Source of the DNA: Pyrus communis
Taxonomy: Eukaryota; Streptophyta; Magnoliopsida; Rosales; Rosaceae
Direction of reading: 5' to 3'
Length of the DNA stretch: 64,000 nt
Assembly: GCF_963583255.1 (NCBI RefSeq)
Contig: NC_084803.1
Location: 28,060,428 to 28,124,427, forward strand
In this document: piece after piece, positions 47,482-60,100 of the stretch
Layout of the letters: each line of letters opens with the position of its first letter
Position numbering within the stretch: position 1 is the stretch's first letter
Notes under the pieces: generated by a model
Database searches by the model: none
What the model saw: the letters and a program-made list of their open reading frames with translations, nothing else
What the model was told of the DNA's origin: nothing
Program-made: the position numbers and the translations under genes

Positions 47482-49707
47482 TGTGACATCCCGTCCCGGG
47501 ATTATTAAACGCACGTGTGAAATTACCTTTTTGCCCTTAGGTTGTTTTGTCACGTTGTGGGTTGTTTTGTGTGGTGTGGCATGTGTTGGACCACACACAC
47601 ACACACACTCACACACACAGTCACTCTTCCCCTCCCTCTGTCTCTCTTCCCCGTGCCTCTCTCTTCCTTCCCGTTATCACCATACGTACGGACAAACACC
47701 AAAACCACCCAAACCATCACGGATCGAGGAAACCAAGGACACCATTCAACTCGTGAGGACAAGGGGAGCACGACCATAGCATTTTCAGGTAAGAACTTCG
47801 ACGTTTTCACGTCGATATCGCGAGGTCCGTTTTGAGCACTGTTCATGCAACATTAATTTACTTAGTTTTTGGACATTTGAAGCTTGTAGGTGTGTTGGTG
47901 AGGTCCTAAGGAGCGTCGGAGTAGTTCGTTGGACGAATTTGGACGTCGGGAAGGCCTAGTTCGAAGTTGGCCGGTTTTTGAGTTTTGAGACAGGTATGAT
48001 CGCGTAACTTTTAGCCTTTAAAAGTGGTCCAACGTGATTCTACTAGTTTAGGGCTTTCTTTTGGTCCAAGAATCGTAGAAAACGGTTGAGAAACGAAGGA
48101 GAATAGTTAGTTTAAAGTTTTTCCCAGTTTCCGGCGACCGGAGTCCGGCGAGGGTAGGCCGGAGAAGAAAGGGGAATATTCCGTCAAGTTTGACGGAATA
48201 TTCCTAACGGCAGTGACGGTATCCGGTTAGATTTGACGGAATATTCCGTCAGTTTAACGGAATATTCCTGACGGCGTCTGTTGACACCGTCAGTGTGCCT
48301 GGCACGTGGCCGCGCGTGGGGGGCGCGTAGGTCCGTGCCTGTGCTGGCGCGTGGGGGCGCGTGCGGGGTCCAAAATTTTTTCTAAAAATATGGTTGTGAC
48401 CCTGAGGTTGTGTAGAGCACGTGGGTATATTCATTTGTCCATTTTGAGCAATGTATGAGAAGTTATTACGAGAAACGGGTTATGTGCTTTAAAGTTAACG
48501 TTTTTATAGTTGTTTCGCATTTAGGTGACACGTACCCAGAGGACGAGCGTGCACACGCGAGGCAGGGGGGCTACGACCCTTCTACATACCAGTGAGTGGG
48601 CTTTTGTTTTCCGTATATACCTATATACATTTATATTCCCAGAAATTGATTTAAAAAGGGTTATTTGCCTTATGCCATGCATATTATTATTATCGTTTAT
48701 GCATCATCACATTTATTAGTAGTGGCATGCATATACATATTTATATGTGGGTGCTGTGGAGGCATAGGTAAGTGCCAGGTAAGCGTTAATTAACGATTGC
48801 ATTAATTTGTGGTTAGAGATGCTTAGAGAGCTCATAACCTGCACCCCCGGTGTTAGTGCTCCCGCCCAGAGTAGGGCACAGTCCTTCACGTGTTGTTCAC
48901 CTCCCGCACCATACGCTCAGCTTGGATCCAAGCTAGGTGCATAGGCCTGTCGTACAGACCACAATAGGTGGTTCCGACTCGTAGGTGACCCGCGATTATT
49001 CGCACAGTCTTCACGTGATCGTAGCACTAGAGCGTATATATATGTTACACCCAGGCTTGTCGTACAGACCACTTTAGGTGGTTCCGACTCGTGGGCAGGT
49101 TTAGATATTGAGATTGAGATTTGAGCTCTAGATGCAGCCGTACAGGTCACGTTAGGTGACTCCGGCTGCCAGATTACATGATATTGATATGGTTATACCT
49201 GGGCACTTGCATATCACTTTGAGATTGTGGCATGGCATATTTTGAGCATGATTGGTATACCCTTGAGCATGTTTTGCATGTTTACACATACGTATATATG
49301 TTTATTTTCTGGGAAGTATACAGGTTTTACGGCGAGGGGTTAGAAAGTATTTTGTAAATGGTTTTAGAAAGAATTGTTTTTGCCCACTCACGCTTTTGTT
49401 TTGCGCCCCTCCAGGTTCTAGTTGCTTAGCCGTTGCGGTGGTTTCCCTTGTGAGCTTTTCGGCGTTCTGACAGACACTCCACATCGTAGGGTCGCCTTCG
49501 GGCGTACTATTGTTGTCGTTTTATTTGGACTGCTATAGACCTGCTCTGAATTTGTATCGCACTAACTAGCACTCATTTTAGTACTTGTATGCTAGTTTTT
49601 AATTATTCGTACTTTTATATTACTACTTGCTAGCTTCCGCACGTGCACATGGCTACGTCACCTTTGTGTGACGGCCAGCACGCTCCGATCTCGGTCGGGG
49701 TGTGTCA
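47482..49707 (+). mobile_element. Solo LTR, family A copy 2 (2226 bp)
   Basis: Starts TGTGACATCCCG and ends GGTGTGTCA, collinear with 9300-11429 for its whole length. The flanks share TAAT (47478-47481 and 49708-49711), a shortened or altered target duplication. It contains a cluster of GACGGAATATTCC palindromes (48174-48285) and the hairpin module (48951-49170). Forward frames at 47483-47835 overlap each other in different phases and come from the CA microsatellite and LTR; they are not genes. Confidence 0.9.
48951..49170 (+). repeat. Hairpin repeat module in LTR family A copy 2
   Basis: GTCGTACAGACCACAATAGG then TGGTTCCGACTCG at 48949, the same with ACCACTTTAGGTGGT at about 49059, and a shorter relative, GTACAGGTCACGTTAGGTGA, at about 49139. 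Each holds a 5-bp inverted stem (ACCAC/GTGGT or GTCAC/GTGAC). Confidence 0.82.
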
Positions 49708-49997
49708 TAATGACAATGATAATTATTTTATTTAACATTAAAATTGTTACAATAGTCCCATGCATAGTTTCCTGATGCATTTAAACAAAAGCCGTATTGG
49801 TCAATTACACCTTGAACTTGTAACCCGTTGAATTTACCCTTGAACTTTTCTTTTGGCCAATAACACCCTAACTTTAATTAATAGCCAATTACCCTCTACC
49901 ATTAAATTTTCAGAATTTTTATTCGTGTTTCCGTTAAATCACCACATGCCAAGCACATGAGAAAGAGTCCAAGGGGAAGATTGGTTTTGCTCCAACA

Positions 49998-50217
49998 AGC
50001 CCAACAACTAAAGAGATTAATAGTTTCATTGTGTAACTGTTAAAATTAATTGTTAGAGTAATTTTTTAATTAGTTAGATCAGATAAAGGTATTTCTATAA
50101 TTGTAATGATTGGTACAGTGCTATATATACCAAAGACACATTGTAATTAAAGCGTGTACTGAAATGAAGAGGAATATTTAGTACAACAAATTCTCTATGT
50201 GTTCTTGAGTTTCTTTA
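49998..50217 (+). repeat. 5' LTR of copia element 1
   Basis: Matches 54267-54484: AGTTTCATTGTGTAAC, GATTGGTACA, ACATTGTAATTAAAGCGT, CTGTGTTCTTGAGTTTCTTTA. The first bases have drifted (no clear TG). It is followed by TGGTATCCATCGC, a degenerate primer site. Confidence 0.82.
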
Positions 50218-50348
50218 TGGTATCCATCGCGAATTTGCCTCACGGCCTTTTCAATTCTAAGATTTTCTTTCACTAATCTTTGATTTTTCACATTGATTTC
50301 TTGTTCTTTTCCGATCTTAATTTCTCTATTCGATAATCTTGATTTGCA

Positions 50349-53300
50349 ATGGCTTCTCCCTTCGACTCATCTTCTCTAATTGAGTCAGTACAAATTCCAA
50401 GCCCTAATTCCTCTTCCGTAAATCCAAATCCTTCCGAATCTTACACATCTCTTATGATTTAGAACATCAGAAGCATGGTTCCGATTAAGGTCAAGCGTTC
50501 TAACTACTTGCCATAGCGTGCTCTCTTTGCACTGATTCTCAAGCGCTACAAACTTCTTGGTCTTAATGATGGCATTGAGCCATATCCGCCACCATTCTTG
50601 CCTAATCGTTCTTTGAATCTGGCATTTGAGCTCTAGTATGGGAAGGATCAAAATCTTTTGATCAGGTTCAATTAGACTTTTTCAGAAGAAGTGACTCCTT
50701 TCACTGTTGGAGTTTCATCATCTCGCAATCTATTGACCAAACTTAAGCAGCATTTTGGTGGTGTTTTTGATGCACACATCCATCAATTGCGTTCTCGTCT
50801 TCAGAACATTTAGAAAGGATTTCTGTCCATGTTTGATTACCTTCAACAAATTAAGGAGATTTCTAACTCTCTCACTGCCGTTGGAGCCATAATTTCATAT
50901 TGTGATGGACTTTCTGATGAATTTGAGTCTTTCATTGACTCCATTAGGCTCCATCTCTCCTCTACTTTGTTGGGTGAATTACATGGCCTCTTACTAACCA
51001 TGGAGCTATCTATAACTCGTCGCAGGAAAGTTGCTTTTTTTGGTCCTACAAAACCTTTCCCTGCATTCTCTGTGCAATCGCAACCACCATTACTCATACA
51101 CCAACACAAGTCTTTGCTGCTCAAAATCATGGTAATCATGGTAATCAACCACTACATAACTCTTTTCGATTAAATTCGAACAATCGAAGAATGAACAGTT
51201 ATCGTGGCAATTATCGAGGCAATCATGGCAATTATTGTGGTCAAAACTACCATTCTGGCTTTAATTGTGACAACAATCAAGGTTATCGTGGTTCATCCTC
51301 TTCTGGCCAGAAAATTCTATGTCAGATTTGTGGTTCTACCAGTTATGAATCGATTGACTGCTTCGATCTCATAAATCTAGAAATTTCTGGCAAACTTCCT
51401 CTAGCCAAGCTAGCAGCTGTATGTGCTCATTACACCACCAAGCCCATTCCTTCATGGCTCATTGATTATGGTGCTACCTCCCATATTACCCATGGCATCT
51501 CCAACAGTCAATCTCCTATTCCTTATCATGGTGAAGAAAAAGTGTATATTGGAGACGGTAAAGATTTGTGTATAGATCATGTCGGTTCCTTATTTTTAAA
51601 CACTCCTTCTAATTCCTTTAAATTCCACAATGTACTTCATGTGCCAAATGCAGCATAATCTTCTTTCTACATTTCAATTTATCAAAGATAATGATTGTTC
51701 ATTAACCCTTGATATTCCTCTGTCAAGGATCATTCTACGGGGAAGATGCTTTTATGGGGACTAGTTAGAGATGGTTTCTTTCCTCTTCAAGGTTCTTCTA
51801 CAACATCTAAAGCTTCTTCATCCTCTCACTCTGCTTTAATAAGTGATACTGCTACTACAAGGGTGTGACATCATAGGCTTGGTCAGCCATCTTCAGCTAT
51901 TTTTCGAAAGGTAATTTCTTTTAATAAAGTTGTTGTTAAGGGTACCAATACTGTGGACTTCTTCTATTCAAACTTTGCTATGGCCAAGAATCATAAATAG
52001 CCATCTAGTCCTACCAAGTCTTATCTTCCAAATGTTTAGAGTTGTTGCATTGTGATGTCTGTGGACCCTTACCTATTATTTCAGTGAGTGGTAATAAGCA
52101 CTATTTGCTTATAGTTGATGAGCACAATAAATATAGTTGGTTTTTTTCCTTTACAACCTAAATCTTGGTTTAGGTTGTACAATGTGATTTAGGGGGTGAA
52201 TTCACTAGCAATGCTTTTACGTGTTTTCTTAAAACTCATGGTATTATGCAGCTATTTAGTTGCCCTCACACTCCTGAGCAAAATAGCTATACATAGACAT
52301 TTAGTTGAGATGGTTAGAACTCTCTTACTTGCATCACAAGTACCACATCTCCATTGGGTAGAAGCTTTCTCCACTATCATTTATTTGATCAATATATTAT
52401 CTATTGGAGGTTTACTTAAGTCACCTTGGGAACTACTCTTTCATACCTATCCAAACTGCTTAAGATTAAAGTGCTTGGTTGTGGTTGCTTTCCCAGGCTT
52501 AAACCCTATACCATATCAAAATTGGAGAGTAAAAGCAAACATTGTGTTTTTTCTGGGATATAGCCTTCAACATAAAGGCTACAGATGCCTTGATCATATT
52601 GCACAAAGGATTTATATATCAAGGAAGGTGGTTTTTGATGAAAATCAATTTCCATTTCATACCACTTCTTCAGCTCTTGTTCCTAAAGCTAAATCTCAAC
52701 ATTGTAAATCCTAAGTTAATTCCATTATTGATTTGGCAATCTCAATACCACCTCCTGTTTCTCCACAAAGTTCAAGTTTCTCTTCACTCTCTACTACTAA
52801 TAATGCTTATCTCCCATAATGGTTCCACTTCAATCCAATACAGTAACTTCCATTTCACTCTCTGCTACTACTAATGCTCATCTAATGGTTACAAGGTCAA
52901 AAGTAGGCATTATAAGCCCAACGTTTACTAAGCTACTAAACATCCACTTCCATGTTCTATGGATTTTGTTCCCACCACTTATCTTCAAGCTTCAAAGTTG
53001 CAAAGCCACTAATAATTAGAATTCTTCTTTCATTGGCAGTACAATATAATTGGTTTCTTAACCAATTAGATATCAGCAATGCTTTCCTCCATGGAGATCT
53101 CAAATAGGAGGTTTTTACGCATAAACCACCTGATTCAAACCTACCTAGTCATGTGTGCAAGCTAAGAAAGTCACTTTATGGGTTAAAACAAGCTCCCAGA
53201 GCTTGGTTTGATAAGCTTTTTCAAGCTCTGGAATCTTTTGGATTCACACAATCAACCTTTGATGCCTCACTATTTGTTCTCAAGGCTTCTGTTCCAGTTA

Positions 53301-54240
53301 TTGTTTTGGTATATGTAGATGACAAATTGGTAACATGACCTAATCTTTCTCTCTGTCAACATTTCATTAAAAAATTAAGTACAATATTTCCTGTCAAAGA
53401 CTTAGGCCCTCTGCATTATTTCTTAGGTCTTGAGGTTCAAAGATCTCCATAAGTTATTTTTCTTCATCAAAGTAAGTATCTACTTGACTTTCTTAAAGAC
53501 TAACATGGAAGGTGAAAAACCATGTTCAATTTTTTCTAAGTACTCAAAAGCCTGATCACACAGGTCCATTCCTTTCCAATGCTACTGAATATAGATCAAT
53601 TGTAAGAGCCTTATAGTATCTAACTTGGGCTAACTTGACTTATCATTTGTTGTCAATCAAGTCTGCCAATTCATGCATGCTCCTAAGGAACCTCACATGC
53701 AAGCTACTAAAAGAATCCTAAGGTTTCTTAAAGGGTTAATTACACATGGTTTGTGGTGTAAGAAGGCGCCAATGATCTCACTGCATATTCTGATGCATAT
53801 TGGGCAAGATGTACTTTTGACAGAAGATCCATTAGTGGATATTGTGTTTTTCTATGCTCTAATCTCATTAGTTGGAGTGCTAAGAACCAACTAATTGTTG
53901 CTAGATATGCAACAGAGGTAGAGTATCATTCTTTAGCTCACCCTGCAGTAGAACTTACTTAGATATGCAAAGTGTTTAAAGATATTGGCCTTTTTTGTTT
54001 ATAGTTCCAAAACTCTGGTGTGATAATATTTATGCCATATTACTAGCTTCTGATCTTGTTTTCATGCGAGAACTAAGCATGTTGAAATAGATTATCATTA
54101 CATCGGGGAGTTAGTTCTTGCCAATCTCCTTAAAGTTTAGCATGTATGTAATGTAGATTAGTTAGCTGACATTCATACCAAGTTCCTCTCTAAACATATG
54201 TTTTTGTATCTACAATCTAAGCTCTCTCTTAGACCATTTA
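50349..54240 (+). pseudogene. Ty1/copia gag-pol, copia element 1, decayed
   Basis: Order gag, protease, integrase, RT, RNase H identifies Ty1/copia. Gag reads from ATG 50349 (MASPFDSSSLIESVQIPSPN) with early stops; the zinc knuckle at 51320-51361 has Tyr for His (CQICGSTSYESIDC). Protease carries DYGATSH (51465-51485) where DSGATSH is usual. Integrase traces: HRLGQPSSAI, then HYLLIVDEHNKYSW (52100) and a 52196-52714 frame with YLINILS and [28 protein letters not shown] (53153) and YVDD (53312-53323). RNase H: from 53673, with frame breaks. Roughly a dozen stops or shifts. Codon meaning is still readable, so moderately old. Confidence 0.88.
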
Positions 54241-54266
54241 ATGCTACCAAGTTCAATTTAAGGGGG

Positions 54267-54484
54267 TGTAAAGAAGCTAAAGTTAGTTTCATTGTGTAAC
54301 TTTTAAAATTAGTTTGTTAAAGTAATCTTGTAATTAGTTAGATTAGTTAAGGGTATTTCTGTAATTGCAATGATTGGTACAAAGTGGTATATGTCAAAGA
54401 TACATTGTAATTAAAGCGTTTAATGAAATAAAGAGGAATATTCAGTACGACAAATTCCCTCTGTGTTCTTGAGTTTCTTTAACA
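54267..54484 (+). repeat. 3' LTR of copia element 1 with polypurine tract
   Basis: Starts TGTAAAGAAGC after the polypurine run AATTTAAGGGGG (54255-54266) and ends TTTCTTTAACA; 218 bp. It is the partner of 49998-50217. Confidence 0.87.
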
Positions 54485-55107
54485 ACATCATATAGTCAGA
54501 CAAAAAAGAAGTGTCAAGCGCGGTTATGCCGGTGGCGGTGGTGTAATTCAGTAAATTCTCTCTGGTGATTGCACAGTTATTCTTGGTTTGATCTTTAGGG
54601 CTCAATTTTGACTTTATCATAGCACACAAAAGCTTCCAACAATATCGGATTTAGATCCATCCTTTCCCAAAATTTTGGTGTATGAATTGGTTGCCCTGTA
54701 TGGTGATTGTTGGGTGACAGCTTCCACCAATGGCATACATAGGAGCTCAGTCTACCCAACCAAGCATCAACCGATTCATGTATGGCAAAGATGCAGAGAG
54801 AGGAGTGAGGATATTACCCTTTTATCCTTATTTGTGGAGCATGTTCTTGGCATGTGATAAGTTTTAATGAAAAAACGGATGAATTTTTTTGAAATTTAAC
54901 GATAGTGTGGTAATTGACTATTAGTAAAAGTTTACGGGGTAGCTGATTAAAAAAAAAAAGTTTAGAGGATAAATTGACACTGTGTTACAAGTTCGGGAGA
55001 GAAATTGACTAATACCTTAAAGAAAAGCATAGTTTGACAATACATATTATTTAAGGGCCTTAGTTAAGTACTCATCTCTCTATTTTTAGTAGAGTGATCG
55101 TTAGTGG

Positions 55108-56965
55108 TGTTGGAAGTATGCCCACAAAGCCACTCATTTGATGTAATAACTTTTGGAATACTTATTTTGTTCAACTATTATATGTTTAATGAAGGGCAAA
55201 GCTTATTGTTAAACACTATTTATTGTATTATGTGTTTAAGAAATAAGGGAATCCAAGGAATGTATTTAATCTAAGAGAGAAGTGATCTAAGTAAGTTAGA
55301 TTAACGAGACCTTTCTCTTATATTCATTCCTAAAATGTTCCTAGCCATAGGATTACCAATTGGGCATTGACAATCCGTTAAGGTTAGTATGTGTTATGTC
55401 AACTGAAGCGTAAGCATGACTAGTCTCAAGTCATTTAGTGTTGGACACTGAAACAAACACATAGGTGCTCAAAAGGTAATCGAGTACACTGAACTACGAT
55501 CAAAAGAGGGTTCAACACATACATGTCATGTAAGAACTCGTAAGTTGCAATATGCAAAGTAGTCCTTTGACCTGAGGCATCATAGATGTCTAATGGTTAG
55601 GTCCTTGATCTTTGATCATGTCAAAGGCATTCCATGGAGAGTGTCCACGATATTGTTGGGGTCAAGCTATCTAATCATGTAGGCATATGAGTGCACAACA
55701 AGGGATCTCTAACCTTCCATGGTGGATGGAGAATACTCTAAGATATGATTCGAAAGTCTTTGGCCAAAGTATACGAATATGACTTAGGAAGTTTGTTCCA
55801 AATCATATTCAATTGAATCATATAGAGAAGTATCACATTGGATAGCAGACAAGAATTGACCTATCACTCAAACAATGTGATTAAGAGTATTGTATTAGAG
55901 AATGACCGTATTGAATTGTAATTGTAATTAAATAAGTTCTCCAACCACTTCTACTTAGCTTGGGTAGCCATGACATACTGTTAGGTGTCAGTCATGGTTT
56001 GTGGAAGCCCTAAACATTAGCAAACACTAATCTTCATCAAAGGGAGAATTGAAATGAAGTTTCAATTCACAATTGATTGTTAAGAGTAACAATCGCCCAA
56101 TGCCTCGCTAAATGGAACCTAATGGATCGTACACCGAGTAAGGATGAAAGTGAAGAAATATAAATGAGATGGATAAGCAATTAAATGGTTTAATTGAGAA
56201 TGGTCAAGATTAATTAATTAGTTAATTAATTATATGAAAGGTTTGTATTAGGCTTTCAAGTTAGTTTCGGGTCTCAAGGCCCAAATGGATTTTGGTCCAT
56301 AAAGCCCATTACATTTAAATTATATGAAAACTAAAATGAAATGGGCAATTAGCCCAATAACTAAAGGAAACCAGCCATAGGGTGTGCGGTAGCAAACTTG
56401 GGTCAATTGCAAGTTTGTCACTCACATGTGAGGTGGTATAAATGCATCATTATAGTCATTCTCTCACTAGGGTTTTCTTTTGAGGCAAAAGAGCAAAACT
56501 CTTTCTCTCGTTGTCTTCCAAAGAGGCCGGCCACACATAGAAGAAAATAGCTAGCAATCTTCCTTCCTCTAAGTCATCCATTTCATCTTCAAATCTCATC
56601 CTTGGTGTGGAGACTTAGAGGCACCAAACTTTTGGTGTTCTTGGAGTTCCTCTCCTCAAATCCTCAAGGATCAAAGGAGAAGCAAAAAAGCAACCATCCA
56701 AAGGAGTAAAGGAGGTGACTTGAAGGCCCTCCACTTGGGTGAATCCCTTGTGTAAACAAGGATGAGCTTCAAGGGTAATGAAACTCAAACTCTCTCTTCT
56801 CTTTAATTTGTTAAAGAGTCTTTTGCTTCACCATTCACTAGGCTTTGAAAGTCATGGGTTTTAGAATTGTTTTTGAATGCATGCCTACTTTAAAGTGTTA
56901 TTAGTTTGCTTATATGTGTTCAAATGTTCTCACATGTTCTTAGCTAGGACAAAATTTTTCCTTCA
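55108..56965 (+). repeat. 5' LTR of copia element 2
   Basis: Starts TGTTGGAAGTATGCCCACAA, repeated nearly exactly at 60970. The end is placed at TTCCTTCA (56965), followed by AGTGGATTAGACAG, a degenerate TGGTATCAGAGC primer site; this end is inferred. About 1.86 kb, and includes a leader-like TATAAATGCATC (56438) that may be the promoter. Only the first ~530 bases can be compared with the interrupted 3' LTR. Confidence 0.78.
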
Positions 56966-57129
56966 AGTGGATTAGACAGTTAGTTTTTGGGAAAGAATGA
57001 TAATTAGTGGAGATTAAATCCGCACTATAATGCATATGCATGATTGATTTTTCGCTATTACGGTATAGCATAACCTGTAGTACTTATTTCTCTTTAAATG
57101 TAAATTTCGAACGTACACATATGTTGAAG

Positions 57130-60100
57130 CGTGTCTTACAAACTAGATGAAGAAACTTGAATGACATATATCATCACATTGAGAATGTCTCAAAGATGAA
57201 TAACATATTGTATGTGCTCAAGCAATCCCCTCCTCATGTACCTCCTACGAAACTAGCTTCAAAGGAGGAGTGTCAAAATTATGCTAGACACTATGAGGAT
57301 GACTTACAAGCCAAATGCTTAATCCTCACTTCACTTAGTGAGGAGTTTAAGAAGCTACATAAGCACATGCACACTTCTTGGGCCATAGTTGATAGTTTGC
57401 ATAAGATGCATGACACTGAGACTAGTAATCTACGATTCTCAAATGTTCGTAGTCTATTGAATGCCAAAATGGCAAAGGGGACATCAGTCAAAAAACATAG
57501 ATAAAAGATGGAAATGATCTTTCAAGATCTTGAAAGTTTAGGAACTTCCATGGATTGGAAATGGCCCAAGATTTTTTCCTTGCATCTCTTTCGGATGATT
57601 TCACTAAGTTTATAGTAAACTATAAAGTGAATAGATTCGATCAAACTTGTACTAAGATGATTGACATGGGCTGTAAGTTTGAACAAAGTTTCAAAAGGAT
57701 ATTGGGAGTGAGAATGCAATCACAAGGAAAAGGTTGCATAAGAAGAAGGCAACAAAATCCAAAGGAACATGCTTTCATTGTGGAAAGGATGAACGTTGGA
57801 AGAAGAAATACAGGGTGTGCATTGTGAGCCTTATGACACGAACTTTTGAAGGGACTATTTATGTCATAGAGAGTGCTTTTACAGTAAGCTCTAATTCCTG
57901 GATATTTGATTCAGGAGCTAGTCAACATATCTGCAATTCGTTACAGGGACTAATAGGGAGCAGGACACTGCACAATGGGGAAATGATTATGCGAGTTGGG
58001 AACGACACTAAGATCTCTGCAAAAGTAGTAGGCACCTACATGCTTAAACTACCCTCTGGGGAAGTCTTGGAACTTAAAAATTATTTATATTTTCCTTCAT
58101 GTATAAAGAATTTGATTTCCATCTCTATGCTTTTACGAGATGGGCACTCAGTATTGTTTGACAAAATGAGTTGCACTTTGTATTTGAATGGTCGTATTAT
58201 CTCTCATGGTAACATGATAGAGGGACTTTTTTCAACTAAAGACAAGTACTGGGATACACTGTATTGAAAGCGAGAATACCTCAAAACCTAAAAGGGCTAG
58301 AGAAGAAGTTAACCAAGAAAAGATGTGGCATCTTAAACTTGAACATGTGAACCTTGATAAGATTCACAAGATGTCAAAAGACGGATATTTCCGCCGATTA
58401 GGTAATGACCAAATGGGTACTTATGAATGTTGCTTGAAAGGGAACATGACCAAATCTCCCTTCACTGGGAAGGGAAAGCGTGCCACTGAAATTCTAGGGT
58501 TAATCCACACTAACATATGTGGACCTATGTCTACTACGTCGAGAGGAGGTTTCTTCTACTATATCATATTCACTGACGATCACTTTCAGTTTGGCTATGT
58601 GTATCTTATGTAGTACAAGGCAGAATCTTTTGAAAAGTTCAAAGAATTCAAGAATGAAGTTGAGAAGCAAACTGGGAACTAGATAAAGATCCTAAGATCA
58701 GATCGAGGGGGAGAGCATCTAAGTAACGAGTTCCTAGATTATCTCAAAGAGTGTAGAACAATATCACAGTGAACGACCATGAACTCCACAACTTAATGAA
58801 GTTTCTGAAAGGAGAAATTGAACCTTGATGAACATGGTTCGTTCTATTATAAGTTCCACCGATCTAGCAGCAACATTATGGGGATACGCTCTATATACAA
58901 CAACTTACTTGCTTAATAGAGTACCTTCCAAGTCAGTTTCACAGTTGCCCTATGAAATATGGCATGGGAGAAAGTCAAGTCTTAATCACATTAAGATTTG
59001 GGCTTGTGAAGCATATGTCAGGAAGCTTGAAGCTACTAAACTTGAAGCGATATCAGTTAGGTGCTATTTTGTGGGATATCCTAAAGAAACTATGGGATAT
59101 GAGTTCTACCATCTTGACGACTAGAAAGTCTTTGTCGCTAGAACTACTAAGTTTCTAGAGGACGAATTTGTTTTCAAAGGAATTACAAGTAAAACAATGG
59201 AAATTAATGAGATTAATGATGAACCACAAACAAAAACTCGACAAGTTGACAACCTTGTTCTTGAACCCCTAACTCCACTTAGATTTGAATGGGTCATCAA
59301 GCCACCTAAGATGTATGCCTTGGATAATGACTTTGGGGAATTGCACCTTTTCGGTGACAATGACACAAAAAAGAACCCTAGAGACTACACTAAAGCAATG
59401 TCCGACATTGATTCAAAAAGATGGCAAAAGGCCATGAAATCTGAGATGGATTCCATGTATCAAAATCAGGTCTGGACTCTAGTAGACCCTCCAGAAGATA
59501 TAGTACCTGTTGGAAACAAATAGATCTTCAAGAGGAAGATAGGCACTGATTGGAACATGAAGACTTATAAGGCTAGACTAGTAGCCAAGGGTTACAGGCA
59601 ATGAGAAATGATTGACTATAAAGAAACCTTATCTCATGTAGCCATGATTAAGTTCATTCGGATTTTGCTTGCTATAGCTACATACCATGATATGAGATAT
59701 GGCAAATGGACGTGAAAACAGCAATTTCTGAATGGTTACTTAAAGGAAGAGCTCTATATGACTCAACCCGAAGGTTTCGTGTCCAAGTCTGAAAAGACTA
59801 AGGTATGAAAGCTTCAAATGTCCATTTATAAACTTAAGCAAGCCTTCAGGAGTTGGAGCATTCATTTTGATACTGAAATCAAATCGTTTAGTTTTACTCA
59901 AAATGAAGACGATAATTGTGTTTATCAAAAGGTCGTTGGGGATGCAGTTGTATTCATAGTGTTATATGTAGATGGCATATTACTATTCGGGAATGACATT
60001 GCAGTACTTTCTTATGTAAAAGTGTGTTTGTCCAAAACCTTCCACATGAAAGATTCGGGAGATACATCGTATGTGCTTGGGATAAAGCTCTGTCGTGATA

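Larger units (their letters stand above)
49792..55017. mobile_element. Mutator-type element carrying a copia insertion
   Basis: The ends are inverted over ~120 bases: left GTATTGGTCAATTACACC..GAACTTGTAACCC, right (reverse complement) GGTATTAGTCAATTTCTC..GAACTTGTAACAC, continuing to GTCAATTACC.C..CGTTAAATTT. The flanks TAAACAAAAG (49782-49791) and TAAAGAAAAG (55018-55027) match at 9 of 10, fitting a 9-10-bp Mutator duplication. Without the copia element (~49998-54484) the carrier is about 740 bp and non-coding. Confidence 0.78.

Noticed and set aside
47483..47846. Four overlapping frames, both strands
   Set aside because: They overlap within the start of a solo LTR; the apparent His/Thr repeats come from a CA microsatellite and no domain is present.
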